NCBI GenBank assembly: GCA_944390145.1 | Contig: CALXOY010000027.1 | Span: forward strand, 1-64,000 | Source of the DNA: an uncultured Duodenibacillus sp. | GTDB taxonomy: Bacteria; Pseudomonadota; Gammaproteobacteria; Burkholderiales; Burkholderiaceae_F | DNA: 64,000 nt | Direction: 5' to 3' | In this document: piece by piece, positions 37,771 to 46,333 of the stretch | Layout of the letters: each line of letters opens with the position of its first letter | How positions within the stretch are numbered: the stretch's first letter is position 1 | Made by a program: the position numbers and the translations under genes | The notes under the pieces: model-generated | Told to the model about the DNA's origin: nothing | What the model saw: the letters and a program-made list of their open reading frames with translations, nothing else | Database searches by the model: none

Positions 37771-37838
37771 GCCCCCCTTTCATCTCGGGTCTTGCGCCCG
37801 ATCCTCTGCATCTTATCGCGCGGCGGAAAAAGAACTTA

Positions 37839-37856
37839 CAATTAGCCGGCTAATTG
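37839..37856. promoter_or_regulatory. Perfect 18-bp palindrome between rarD and marR
   Basis: CAATTAGCCGGCTAATTG is fully self-complementary, lies 16 bases before the marR ATG and about 69 bases upstream of rarD. Size and symmetry suit a MarR dimer operator controlling both genes. Confidence 0.65.
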
Positions 37857-37872
37857 AACACGAGAACCTGTC

Positions 37873-38370
37873 ATGAACTCACCACAACGACTGCATTTTT
37901 CGCAAAAAGCGCTGCTGCAGGCGCTTCCTGCAAACATCCGGGAACAGTCGGCCGACGCCATCGGCCTGCTGCCGCTTTTGACCGCCGCCGCGGAAAACGC
38001 GCGTGAAGAAATCTTCCGGCCGCTGCAGGCCGAAACATCGATTTCCGAAGGAAAGCTCTCCCTTTTGATGGCGCTGCACGCTCTGGGCGAGGAAACGACC
38101 TGTGGTGCGCTTGCCGGTCAGCTCGGCGTCGCCGCCCCCACGGTCTCGATCATGGTGAGCCGCATGCTCAAGGAAACCGAGCCGCTGGTGGAGAAAAAGA
38201 CCAGTTCGCTTGACGGACGGGCCGTCATCGTCAGACTCACGGCAAAGGGCTCGCGCGTGCTTGAGGCGGCGCTGCCCCTCCACAGCCGGCGCATCCTCGC
38301 GTTTTTTGAAAAGCTTTCACGCTCCGAGCGGCTTCTTCTGGCCGGTCTGCTGGAAAAGCTTTCGGAATAA
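37873..38370 (+). CDS. MarR-family transcriptional regulator
   Basis: Predicted 165 aa. A winged helix-turn-helix core is visible: LGEETTCGALAGQLGVAAPTVSIMVSRML, followed by the wing KKTSSLDGRAVIVRLTAKG. Helices on both sides form the dimer domain. The gene is divergent to rarD and has the palindrome 37839-37856 in front, so it probably represses itself and the permease. No ligand can be inferred. RBS is weak. Confidence 0.87.
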   Translation: MNSPQRLHFSQKALLQALPANIREQSADAIGLLPLLTAAAENAREEIFRPLQAETSISEGKLSLLMALHALGEETTCGALAGQLGVAAPTVSIMVSRMLKETEPLVEKKTSSLDGRAVIVRLTAKGSRVLEAALPLHSRRILAFFEKLSRSERLLLAGLLEKLSE

Positions 38371-38387
38371 AGCGGCCCCCTGAAGAC

Positions 38388-38493
38388 AAAAAACGGCAGG
38401 CTACCCTGCCGCAAGCGGCGCAGACAGACTGCCTTGCAAGTTGCCGGGGGCTTAAGAGAGACTTGCCCGGGCCCAGGTTCCGGGACCCCCGGC
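38388..38493 (-). terminator. Compound hairpins ending the psr operon
   Basis: On the minus strand CGGCAGG/CCTGCCG (38394-38411, 4-nt loop) is followed by six Ts (38393-38388), a good terminator. Before it, GCCGGGGG (38443-38450) and CCCCCGGC (38486-38493) can form an 8-bp hairpin over 35 nt. Confidence 0.65.
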
Positions 38494-38512
38494 GTATGGC
38501 AGATTGTTATTG

Positions 38513-39391
38513 TCAGAAAAGGATGGGCTCGTAGTAGCCGGCAAAGAGCACGCTTGCGCGCAGCATCAATGCACCCATCAGACCGAGCAGGGCCGAAATA
38601 GCCAGCGGCACGTGCTTGCGGGTGATGAGGTTGATCGACAGCGGAACAATCGAGCCGAACACAATCACGCCGAACCAGAACATCGCCGAATACGGGCCGT
38701 CGATGAGCGACTCGGCGCCGACGCGGGCCGCAGCCGAAGACGAGCTGAGCGCGACATGCACGAAGGCAAAGATCGTGAAGAGCTCGGCGGCTTCCGTCCA
38801 AAGCGCCGTGCGGCGGCTCCAAAGCACCTTGTGCGCCGGGATGCGTCCGGAGACCATCAAGAGCTCAATGGAGCTGATGGCGCTTGCCATGCCCGACATG
38901 ATCCACAGCAGCGGAATCAAGGCGGTGTTCCAGAGCGTGATGCCGACGGCCTGCGTGAGGAGGAACCCCGAGTAGATCGTCACAATCACGCCGAGCGCCA
39001 TGGTGATGTGGTTGAAGAAGTTGCTGAGCACAAAGTCTTCACAGCTCTTGAAGACGCCTGCAAGCGACAGGGCATAGAACACGGTTGCGCAGCACTGCAG
39101 CGTCAGCAGCAGCATGCCGATCAGCATCCAGCTGCCGAAGTTGAAGCTGCCGCTCAACAGCATGTTGATGGCGGCCGCCGGCAGATTCGTCAAGCGCGCC
39201 AGGTGGCTCACCACCAGCAGCGTACCGAGGATGCTGCCGATGGCGCATACATACACAAGCGCCTTTTCACGCACCCAGCCGTTTAAGAACATGCCCATGC
39301 CGGACAAGCCGATGAACCAAAGGAAGAACGCAATCGACCAACCCCAATTCGCGGATTGAAGCTGCATCGTGAGATTTGTAAATTCCATCAT
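38513..39391 (-). CDS. psrC: NrfD/PsrC-family membrane subunit
   Basis: Predicted 292 aa with eight or nine hydrophobic segments and no cofactor-binding histidine pattern. It fits the NrfD/PsrC type of quinol-oxidising membrane subunits. The start codon overlaps the stop of the ferredoxin subunit (39388-39391). It would anchor the complex and draw electrons from menaquinol for the catalytic subunit at 39975-42545. DmsC is a related alternative. Confidence 0.85.
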   Translation of the reverse strand: MMEFTNLTMQLQSANWGWSIAFFLWFIGLSGMGMFLNGWVREKALVYVCAIGSILGTLLVVSHLARLTNLPAAAINMLLSGSFNFGSWMLIGMLLLTLQCCATVFYALSLAGVFKSCEDFVLSNFFNHITMALGVIVTIYSGFLLTQAVGITLWNTALIPLLWIMSGMASAISSIELLMVSGRIPAHKVLWSRRTALWTEAAELFTIFAFVHVALSSSSAAARVGAESLIDGPYSAMFWFGVIVFGSIVPLSINLITRKHVPLAISALLGLMGALMLRASVLFAGYYEPILF

Positions 39392-39963
39392 TTCTGCACC
39401 ACCACGAAGTAGTTAGGTTTCGTTCCGTGACTTTCAAGGAGCTTCTGCGTCTTCGCAACGCTGATCTTCCTGGAAATTTCGCTTTCCGGATCGTTGATGT
39501 CGCCGAACAGGCGCGCCGACACCGGGCAGGCGCTCACGCAGGCCGGCATCAGACCGTCCTCGATGCGCTCCAGGCACCCCGGTCCCATGCACTTGGAGGG
39601 CAGCCCCGTGATCGGATGCGACCAGCGGGCATCGTAGGGGCACGATGCGATGCAGTAGTTGCAGCCGATGCAGCGCTTGGGATCATTGCGCACCAGTCCG
39701 TTGTCGTCGTAGTAGTTGGCGCCGAACGGGCAGGTTTCCACGCAGGGGGCCTCCGAGCAGTGCTGGCACTGAACCAGCAGCTGCACGGGGCGCCGCGCCA
39801 GATTGGCCGTGTAGCGGCGGATGTTGGAGGCAAGCCAGTTCTTGCCTTCAATGTGCCGCCCCACCATCTCGGGGTAGTTCGTTTCGCTGCAGCTTACGAT
39901 GCAAGCCTGGCAGCCAATGCATTTCGTCGCATCAAAAAGATGCGCAAGTTGTTTTTTCGCCAT
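39388..39963 (-). CDS. psrB: Ferredoxin subunit, PsrB/PhsB-like
   Basis: Predicted 191 aa, the length of PhsB/PsrB. Four [4Fe-4S] motifs: CIGCQAC-x3-C, CQHCSEAPC-x3-C, CIGCNYC-x3-C, and CMGPGC with distal CVSAC. No leader; it would be exported with the catalytic subunit. It links the membrane subunit to the molybdoenzyme. Start at 39963 has AGGAG 7 bases upstream. Confidence 0.9.
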   Translation of the reverse strand: MAKKQLAHLFDATKCIGCQACIVSCSETNYPEMVGRHIEGKNWLASNIRRYTANLARRPVQLLVQCQHCSEAPCVETCPFGANYYDDNGLVRNDPKRCIGCNYCIASCPYDARWSHPITGLPSKCMGPGCLERIEDGLMPACVSACPVSARLFGDINDPESEISRKISVAKTQKLLESHGTKPNYFVVVQK

Positions 39964-39974
39964 CTTTTGACTCC

Positions 39975-42545
39975 TTACACGCGCTTGATGCGAACGGTGA
40001 CGTTGTTGCTCATGTTGCCGCAGTCAGCCTGGCTCTTGCCGGTGGCAAACCAGTTGGTGTTGACGCCTTCACGCACCCATTCGTACTCGGGCAGCAGCTT
40101 CTTGGTGCGAACGCCGCCGGAGAAGCCGTAGGCAAAAAGCGAACCGGCAATCACGCGGTTGGTGACCGTCACCTGAGCGCGCCCTTTCACGGGCATGTCA
40201 AGGCCTTCGATCTCGATCGTGTCGCCCTGGCTGATGCCCAGGCGCTTGGCGTCGACCGGATTGATCCACACGGTTCTGTCTCCCGTAAAGCGGGTCGGAT
40301 AGGTAAACAGCGTCACGCCGCAGCAGGAGGCGGAGTCCTTGCCGGAGGCGATGATGAATTCATTGGTGCCCGGCTTCGGATGCGTGTAGCTCTTGGTGGG
40401 CTCGTAGTCCGGCATCGGGCTCGTTCCCTTGGCCGAGGGCTGGTACACCGCATAGAAGCTGATGATTTCACCCTTGCCGGTGGGCGTGGTGAAAGGCTGC
40501 TTGTACGGGATCATGCCGTACTTCTTGCTTGCCACCAGTGCAAAGCCCTTTTCCTCGACTTCGGCGGCGATGCGGTCGCCTTCGCCGGGCTTGGCCTTGT
40601 TCTTGTTGGCGATGAACTTCTTCCAGGCGCCGTCAACGAGCTGTTCGTTGAACCACTTCTTCCAGCCGGCGCGGTCCTTGATTTCGGCGTTGTAGCCAAG
40701 GCGCGCGGCCAGGGCCGGGTCGATGCGGCGCAGGATTTCGCAGAACTGCCAGATGTCGTGGCGCGCTTCGACGCCCTCAGGCGGATCAAGCAGCGCATCG
40801 GACTTGTGCGCCCAGCCGTCGCGGGCGTAGTTCACGCCCATGTACTCGTGGTTTTCCAGGAAGAACGTGCTCGGCAGCACATAGTCGGCCCAGTCGTTGG
40901 ATTCCTGCGGCAGGATGTCCTGGCTCACGATGAGCTCCATCGCCTTGAAGCCTTCGATCAGACGCGCGGAATTGGCTTCGCGGTGGAACATCGAGCAGCC
41001 CGTCATGAAGAGGGCGCGGACCGGATAAGGCTTGCCGGTCTTGGCCGCCTCCAGCGCAGGCCACAGGGTGCCGATGCCTTCCGGATAAAAGAGCTTGTCC
41101 ATGGGCTTGCCGGGCTTGATCTCCCAGGTCACGCCCGTGGGGCCGGTGCACTTGGTGCCGGCCTTCTTGACGCCCGGGCCGCCGACACCGGAGCCCTGCG
41201 TCACGATGAAGCCGCCCTTGCGGTCCATCTGACCGGTGAAAAGATTGATTAGGCTCATCATCTCGTAGCACTGCACGTCGTTGCCGTTGCGCGAGGAGTA
41301 CCAGCCGTCGTCGCAGACGCCGCCCAGCGTAAAGAAGTCGCGCGCGGTTTCGATGATGCGCACGGCCGGGATGCCGGTGGTCTTTGCCACAAATTCCGGC
41401 GTGTACTTGGCGTTGACCGCCTTGAAGGCTTCAAAAACCGTGCGGGCGTGCACGCGGCTGCCGTCGGCTAGCGTCACCTCGCCCTGCCAGCTCATCGCGG
41501 GCAGCACGTCGGGGGACTCGTCAAAGCCCACAGGCTGGCCCTTTTCGTTCAACTTGGGACCTTGGAAGACCATGCCGCCCGTGTGCTCGTCAATGACGGC
41601 AAAGTAGCGCTTGCGTCCGCCCTGCTTGACCATGTCCTCGGTGATCGGCGTGTAGTCGTCCATCACCAGGCACGGCGAATTGGTCCACTTGCGCATCCAC
41701 TCGAGGTCGCAGAGGTTTTCCTTCAAGCCCACAAAGATCAGACCGTGCAAGAAGGCGGTGTCGGTGCCGGGCTTGATCGGGATCCACTCGGATTCGCCGA
41801 GGGCGCCTTCGGGCATGCGCGGATCGACAAAGACGAGGCGCGCACCGTGCTCGCGGGCATGCGCGGCGGTCGAAAAAACGCCCATGGCGCAGTTGAGCGT
41901 GCGGCCGACCAAAAGCAGGTAGCGCACGTTGAGATAGTCGGGCTCAACCTTGCCCAGACCCGAGAAGGTCGGGCCGAAGATCAGGCGGCGCGCATAGGTG
42001 GACGCCGAATTGCAGGTTGCCGAATGGTTGATGACATTGGGCGTGCCAAGCGCCGGGGCAAACCAGTTCTGATAAGCCGTGAAGTTGTGGCTAGTGAGCA
42101 CAACGGCGCGTTCGCCGTCCTTGGCGATGATTTCCTTGAGCTTGGCGGCGATTTCATTTAACGCCTGATCCCAGGAAATTTCTTCAAACTCGCCGCTGCC
42201 GCGCTCGCCCTTGCGCTTTAAGGGCTTACGGATGCGCATGGGGTGATCCCACGCCCAGAGGGCGGAAGCGCCGCGCCCGCAGAAGCCGCGCTGCGGATGA
42301 TCCGGGTTCGGAAGGATCCTGACGCTTGCCCGTGAGGGCTTTTCGCCTTCCTTGTGCATGGCCAGAAGACCGCAGCGGGCGCCGCACATGCAGCAGCCGA
42401 CCGGATAGGCCTTCCAGCCCTTTTTCTTGAGAGTCTCCACCTCTTGCCTGGCCGCCGCCCAGCCCATGGAAGCCGTTGCAGCAGTGGCTCCGGCCGCGCC
42501 CAGAAGGGTGCGCCTGGAGATGTGAGGAAGTTTGACATCTGCCAT
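39975..42545 (-). CDS. psrA: Psr/Phs-type molybdopterin oxidoreductase
   Basis: Predicted 856 aa with Tat signal ISRRTLLGAAG (Arg 11-12). FS0 ligands are Cys51-x2-Cys54-x3-Cys58-x30-Cys89. NHSATCNSAS places Cys178 as Mo ligand, as in the polysulfide/thiosulfate reductases. Later blocks include WIPIKPGTDTAFLHGLIF, ALFMTGCSMFHREANS and LPSTFFLENHEYMGVNY. It is longer than PhsA (about 760) and shorter than TtrA (about 1,020), so thiosulfate, polysulfide and tetrathionate reduction, or arsenate, remain possible. The A-B-C operon is divergent to an HxlR regulator. AGAAG lies before the ATG. Confidence 0.85.
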   Translation of the reverse strand: MADVKLPHISRRTLLGAAGATAATASMGWAAARQEVETLKKKGWKAYPVGCCMCGARCGLLAMHKEGEKPSRASVRILPNPDHPQRGFCGRGASALWAWDHPMRIRKPLKRKGERGSGEFEEISWDQALNEIAAKLKEIIAKDGERAVVLTSHNFTAYQNWFAPALGTPNVINHSATCNSASTYARRLIFGPTFSGLGKVEPDYLNVRYLLLVGRTLNCAMGVFSTAAHAREHGARLVFVDPRMPEGALGESEWIPIKPGTDTAFLHGLIFVGLKENLCDLEWMRKWTNSPCLVMDDYTPITEDMVKQGGRKRYFAVIDEHTGGMVFQGPKLNEKGQPVGFDESPDVLPAMSWQGEVTLADGSRVHARTVFEAFKAVNAKYTPEFVAKTTGIPAVRIIETARDFFTLGGVCDDGWYSSRNGNDVQCYEMMSLINLFTGQMDRKGGFIVTQGSGVGGPGVKKAGTKCTGPTGVTWEIKPGKPMDKLFYPEGIGTLWPALEAAKTGKPYPVRALFMTGCSMFHREANSARLIEGFKAMELIVSQDILPQESNDWADYVLPSTFFLENHEYMGVNYARDGWAHKSDALLDPPEGVEARHDIWQFCEILRRIDPALAARLGYNAEIKDRAGWKKWFNEQLVDGAWKKFIANKNKAKPGEGDRIAAEVEEKGFALVASKKYGMIPYKQPFTTPTGKGEIISFYAVYQPSAKGTSPMPDYEPTKSYTHPKPGTNEFIIASGKDSASCCGVTLFTYPTRFTGDRTVWINPVDAKRLGISQGDTIEIEGLDMPVKGRAQVTVTNRVIAGSLFAYGFSGGVRTKKLLPEYEWVREGVNTNWFATGKSQADCGNMSNNVTVRIKRV

Positions 42546-42913
42546 CTTCTTCTCCTGTGTCTTTTGTTTGCCTGGTGCTCAGGCGTGTCTCTCACGCCAT
42601 TTCCGCCTGTTTGCAAAAAACGCCTTCTATGGGATTCGCTTTAGCGGGGTCAAAAGCCCCCGTCTGAAGGATGCAGAAACCGACACCTGCAGTCGATTCT
42701 ATGGATCCAATAAATTTCGAAAAGACCTTAAGAAAAGAATGATTGACTAAGCAACTGCTGAGTAATTGCAGACATTGGGGTTCCGGCCGCAGGCATTGGA
42801 TAAATATCGCAGTGCGCGGCACGGCGGGTGATAAAATTTTTTCACCTGAATTTCGTTTACTGCCGGACGAGCGGGCAGCAGCATCCTTCCGCCGCCGGCG
42901 AGCCGTCACACTC
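42546..42913. promoter_or_regulatory. Divergent promoter region between psrA and the HxlR gene
   Basis: 368 bases without a gene. The middle is AT-rich, with TTGCTTAGTCAATC on the minus strand near 42745-42760 and short inverted repeats (GCAA...TTGC). Promoters for both genes should be here; no single -35/-10 pair stands out. Confidence 0.35.
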
Positions 42914-43360
42914 ATGTATCAACCGAAGCTGCCGAAAGATTTGCGTTGTCCGCTGGAGTTTGCGCTTGAATTTTTCAGCGGACGCTGGAAGTCGCGCATC
43001 CTCTGCCTTCTCTTCTCGGAGGACAGCCTGCGCTACAACGACATCAAGAAAAGTCTGGATCACGTCTCCGACACGGTGCTTGCCAACACCTTGAAGGAGC
43101 TAATCGGGCACGACCTTGTCAAGCGCACGCAGTTTCCGGAGATCCCGCCGCGCGTGGAGTATTCCCTGACGAAAAAAGGCAGGAGCCTCGTGCCGTTTCT
43201 GCGCAACATCTGCAAGTGGTCCACGCAGTTCCACGACTTCAACGACATCTCCGATGATGCGCTCGCGCATTGCAAAAACTGCGTCGTGCGCAAATACCGG
43301 GCCAACCGCGCACAAGAGGCATCCTGCAACGAGCAGGTCAAGGGTGGAGCTGCGTCCTAG
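42914..43360 (+). CDS. HxlR-family transcriptional regulator
   Basis: Predicted 148 aa from the ATG at 42914. CPLEFALEFFSGRWKSRILCLLF, then RYNDIKKSLDHVSDTVLANTLKELIGHDLVKRTQFPEIPPRVEYSLTKKG is a complete HxlR winged helix. The early Cys (CPLEF) is conserved in many family members and can sense oxidants or electrophiles. Four more cysteines occur near the C-terminus (HCKNC). The gene faces away from the psr operon and is a likely regulator of it. The IS630 relic begins right after the stop. Confidence 0.88.
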   Translation: MYQPKLPKDLRCPLEFALEFFSGRWKSRILCLLFSEDSLRYNDIKKSLDHVSDTVLANTLKELIGHDLVKRTQFPEIPPRVEYSLTKKGRSLVPFLRNICKWSTQFHDFNDISDDALAHCKNCVVRKYRANRAQEASCNEQVKGGAAS

Positions 43361-43362
43361 TA

Positions 43363-44240
43363 CAGCGTTCTCTAATTTAGTTAAGTAATCATGTAAAAAT
43401 CGTCCGGTATTAACATTTCGACACGCCCACAGGAGTGGATCATGGCCGGACGACCACCAAAATTTTCGCTCAATTTCACGGCTGACGAGGTTTGCCAAGC
43501 TGACAAATCTCGCCAAGTCGCGCACAGCGCAGGTACGGCATCAGCAGCGCGCAAAAATCCTGCTGATGCGCGCTGCAGACTTGAGTTATGCCGACATTGA
43601 AAAGGAGGTTCAAGTCTCAACGCCGACCATTGCCAAGATCGTCAAGAAATGCCACGCCTATGGCCTGGATGCCGCGCTTGAAGATCTCGATCGTACAGGG
43701 TGGCCAGACAGCATTTCCCAGGAAGCCAAGGTGTGGGTAATCTCACTGGCCTGCCGCATTCCAGACACGGTGCCTGGCGCTCCCCGGACGCAGCAATGGA
43801 CCATCAGTGAACTCACCAAGTACGTTCACCAGCATTGCGTCGAGCAGGGTTTTTTGGAGCTTCAGAATGTTCAACGCTCAACGGTCTGGAGCATCTTGAA
43901 CGACCGCGCGATCAAACCGCATCGCATGAAGTTCTACCAGGTGCGCAAGGATCCTGATTTTGAGCCCAAGGCCAAGAGCGTGCTTCTGGTTTACAAACGA
44001 ATTGAGTGGATTCTGCAGTGGACCCGGGATCAGGTCGGCGAAGGCTACCGAGCCGACGAGCTCTGCGGCGAAGCCTTTTTGTCGTACGACGAAAAGCCCG
44101 GGATTCAAGCCATTGGCAACATCGCCCCTGATCTTGCGGCATCACCGGAACACAAGTGTATGGCTCGCGACTACGAGTATCGTCGGCTTGGCACTGTCAG
44201 TGTTCTTGCCGGCATCGATCTGCTGACGGGCGAGGTCATT
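43363..44240 (+). mobile_element. IS630-family insertion sequence, frameshifted and 3'-truncated
   Basis: The left part starts after a TA at 43361-43362, the usual IS630 target. The transposase begins at the ATG at 43442 (MAGRPPKFSLNFTADE), needs a frame change near 43485, then continues as RFAKLTNLAKSRTAQVRHQQRAKILLMR and into the frame running from 43566. The first acidic catalytic residue is in SYDEKPGIQA. The frame reaches GIDLLTGEVIG and then fuses to another gene, so the remaining catalytic Asp/Glu and the right end are missing. IS630 enzymes are often made by frameshifting, so the first shift may be natural; the 3' loss is real. Confidence 0.8.
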
Positions 44241-44242
44241 GG

Positions 44243-44563
44243 ATTGGTGCGGGAACCTTTGCCGACAACCGCACCTGTGCGGTGAGCTGCACCGGTCACG
44301 GAGAGTTCTTCATGCGCTATACGGCAGCCTCCGACATCGCCGCCCGCATGCGCTACCTTGGCGAGCCGCTTCAGACAGCCGCCGACGCTGTGATCCAGAC
44401 GCTTGCCGCCACCGGCGGACGCGGAGGGCTCGTTGCCATCGATGCTGCCGGACACGCGACCTTTGCCCTCAATTCGGCGGGCATGTACCGGGCGGTGATG
44501 CGTGAGGGCGAGGCGCCTCAAATGGCAATCTTTGCCGATGAAGCGCTTCGTGAGGAACTCTGA
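44243..44563 (+). pseudogene. 3' fragment of an isoaspartyl peptidase/L-asparaginase gene
   Basis: About 106 codons starting IGAGTFADNRTCAVSCTGHGEFF and ending AIFADEALREEL match the C-terminal third of plant-type (Ntn) asparaginases: the ADN-TCAVS-TG-GE-F block, DIAARMRYLG, and GGRGGLVAIDAAGH. The catalytic threonine and the GRVGDSP loop that precede this block are missing, as the sequence joins an IS630 relic there. It is a dead fragment. Confidence 0.8.
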
Positions 44564-44676
44564 GGCATCCTGCCTGTGCGAAGCTTTGCGTTTGAAAGGC
44601 CGAATCCCATTGAGCACAAGATTGCGCTCACACTAAGCCGCTGTTTTTAAAGGATTTTTTACTGCTTTCTTGTCGC

Positions 44677-44723
44677 TTTTAAGTACCCTCCACCGGTTTT
44701 GATGCCTGTGAGGGTACTTAAAA
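44677..44723. repeat. Perfect 14-bp inverted repeat downstream of tRNA-Val
   Basis: TTTTAAGTACCCTC (44677-44690) and GAGGGTACTTAAAA (44710-44723) are exact complements over a 19-nt spacer. It is 145 bases beyond the tRNA 3' end. Such arms are found next to tRNA attachment sites of tyrosine integrases; no integrase gene is in the window. Possible attachment-site relic. Confidence 0.6.
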
Positions 44724-44788
44724 GGGGGCATAAAAAATCGCGGCTTGCGGCGATATTTGGCGACGGGCAGCGGCAGAAAAAAGGCAAC

Positions 44789-44827
44789 AAAAAACCGCGA
44801 ATCCCTTGATCAACGGGGCTTTCGCGG
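44789..44827 (-). terminator. Terminator of tRNA-Val
   Basis: On the minus strand CCGCGAA (44827-44821) pairs with TTCGCGG (44801-44795) with inner pairs, then six Ts. Confidence 0.75.
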
Positions 44828-44867
44828 CATTCTGCGATAGATTGCGACAGTTTAAAAAAACCGTACG

Positions 44868-44942
44868 TGGTGCGCGGTACTGGATTCGAACCAGTGACCC
44901 CCGCCGTGTGAAGGCGATGCTCTACCACTGAGCCAACCGCGC
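44868..44942 (-). tRNA. tRNA-Val, anticodon CAC
   Basis: 75 nt with encoded CCA. Acceptor stem GCGCGGU/ACCGCGC, D-arm GCUC-AGUGGUA-GAGC, anticodon stem UCGCC/GGCGG with loop UUCACAC (CAC at 34-36), variable region and T-arm CUGGUUCGAAUCCAG. It reads GUG valine codons. Confidence 0.95.
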
Positions 44943-44988
44943 ATACGGATTTTTCCTCCGCCCATCAACTCATGAGCGAAGGCTTCGT

Positions 44989-45016
44989 ATTCTACCGATA
45001 TATTTGAATTTTGCAA
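44989..45016 (-). promoter_or_regulatory. Promoter of tRNA-Val
   Basis: On the minus strand TTGCAA (45016-45011), 16-bp spacer, TAGAAT (44994-44989), about 47 bases before the tRNA. Confidence 0.5.
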
Positions 45017-45071
45017 ATATTTTTGGAAAACCGACTGCACGAACCGCCTTCTTCCGAACCGGCCGGCGCGG

Positions 45072-45098
45072 TTGACAAATGCAGACTTGCCTTAGAAT
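45072..45098 (+). promoter_or_regulatory. Promoter of ruvCAB
   Basis: TTGACA (45072-45077), 15-bp spacer, TAGAAT (45093-45098), ending 32 bases before the ruvC ATG. It supports the start at 45131 rather than an upstream in-frame codon. Confidence 0.5.
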
Positions 45099-45130
45099 CA
45101 CCCATTCCACCACAAACAGCGCGGCTCTTC

Positions 45131-45730
45131 ATGGCTAAAAAACGCATCCTGGGCATCGACCCCGGTCTGAACCACACCGGCTTCGGCGTCATCGACGCTG
45201 AAGGCGACCGCCTGTCGTTTGTCTCCGCCGGCTGCATTCACGTGCCCTCCGGCATCCTGAGCGAACGCCTGGGGACGATTTTCCGCGAACTTTCCTCCGT
45301 GATCGCCCAGACCCAGCCCGACTGCGCCGCCGCTGAACTTGTTTTCGTCAACATCAACCCCCGTTCGACCCTGTTGCTCGGGCAGGCCCGCGGCGCAGCG
45401 CTGGCCTGTGCGGCGCACCATGGCCTCACGGTGTCGGAATACTCCCCCTCGGAAATCAAAAACTCCGTGGTCGGTACGGGACGGGCCGCCAAAAGCCAGG
45501 TGCAGATGATGGTTGCTTCGCTCCTGAAGCTTCCGGACAACCTTCAGGCCGATGCCGCCGACGCCCTTGCCTGCGCCGTGACGCACGCGCACGCCATGCG
45601 GCTTGCCGCCATTGAAGCGCTCGGCGACACGCCGTCGAGAACCGGCGCCCGGATCCTGACCTCGCGCAAATCACGCCGCAGCGCCTGGGCGCAGCTCGTC
45701 AACAACAAGATAAGGAACAGTCACTCATGA
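45131..45730 (+). CDS. ruvC: RuvC, Holliday-junction resolvase
   Basis: Predicted 199 aa from the ATG at 45131 ([19 protein letters not shown]). Catalytic acids: Asp in IDPG, Glu in AAELVFVN, and the pair in [25 protein letters not shown] is the family's basic loop. It cuts four-way junctions after branch migration by RuvAB. A C-terminal tail of about 25 basic residues extends past the E. coli protein. The stop overlaps ruvA (ATGA). Confidence 0.95.
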   Translation: MAKKRILGIDPGLNHTGFGVIDAEGDRLSFVSAGCIHVPSGILSERLGTIFRELSSVIAQTQPDCAAAELVFVNINPRSTLLLGQARGAALACAAHHGLTVSEYSPSEIKNSVVGTGRAAKSQVQMMVASLLKLPDNLQADAADALACAVTHAHAMRLAAIEALGDTPSRTGARILTSRKSRRSAWAQLVNNKIRNSHS

Positions 45731-46305
45731 TCGGTCGCATTCACGGCGTACTGCTGGAAAAGAACCCGCCGCAGATTCTTGTCGACGTTCACGGCGTGGG
45801 CTACGAAATCGACGTCCCGATGTCGACCTTCTACAACCTGCCCGACGTCGGTCGCGAAGTGACGCTTCTCACGCACTTCATCGTGCGCGAGGACGCGCAG
45901 CTGCTCTACGGCTTTGGCAGCGCCAAGGAACGCTCGGCGTTTCGCCAGCTGATCAAGATTTCCGGCATCGGCGCACGCACGGCGCTGGCCGTCTTGTCCG
46001 GCATGAGCGTCGAAGCGCTTGCGCAGGCCGTGGCGCAGCAGGAAATCGGACTGCTCACGCGCGTGCCCGGCATCGGGAAAAAGACCGCCGAACGGCTTAT
46101 ACTGGAACTCAAGGGCAAAATCACGGCCGACCTGGACGGCGTCACGCTTGCCGCCGCCCCGGGCGACAACCGCAGCGATGTGGCCGCCGCCCTCGTCGCC
46201 CTCGGCTATTCCGAGCGCGAAGCCAATGCGGCGGCCAAGAAGCTCGCCCCGGACATCAGCGTTTCCGCCGGCATCCGAGAAGCCCTAAAATCCCTGGCAC
46301 ACTGA
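45727..46305 (+). CDS. ruvA: RuvA, Holliday-junction binding protein
   Basis: Predicted 192 aa. N-terminal OB-fold ([31 protein letters not shown]), then helix-hairpin-helix motifs ([16 protein letters not shown] and [20 protein letters not shown]) and the C-terminal domain that contacts RuvB ([18 protein letters not shown]). Tetramers hold the junction for RuvB. Coupled to ruvC; ruvB follows after 28 bases. Confidence 0.96.
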   Translation: MIGRIHGVLLEKNPPQILVDVHGVGYEIDVPMSTFYNLPDVGREVTLLTHFIVREDAQLLYGFGSAKERSAFRQLIKISGIGARTALAVLSGMSVEALAQAVAQQEIGLLTRVPGIGKKTAERLILELKGKITADLDGVTLAAAPGDNRSDVAAALVALGYSEREANAAAKKLAPDISVSAGIREALKSLAH

Positions 46306-46333
46306 TCTTTGATTTCCCCCACAGCAGACATCC

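Larger units (their letters stand above)
44564..44867. other. Intergenic stretch between the asparaginase relic and tRNA-Val
   Basis: No gene is supported. It contains the 14-bp inverted repeat at 44677-44723 and the tRNA terminator at 44789-44827. Frames on the minus strand here run through the tRNA and are not real genes. Confidence 0.5.

Noticed and set aside
44659..44928. 89-codon minus-strand frame
   Set aside because: It reads through tRNA-Val and its terminator.
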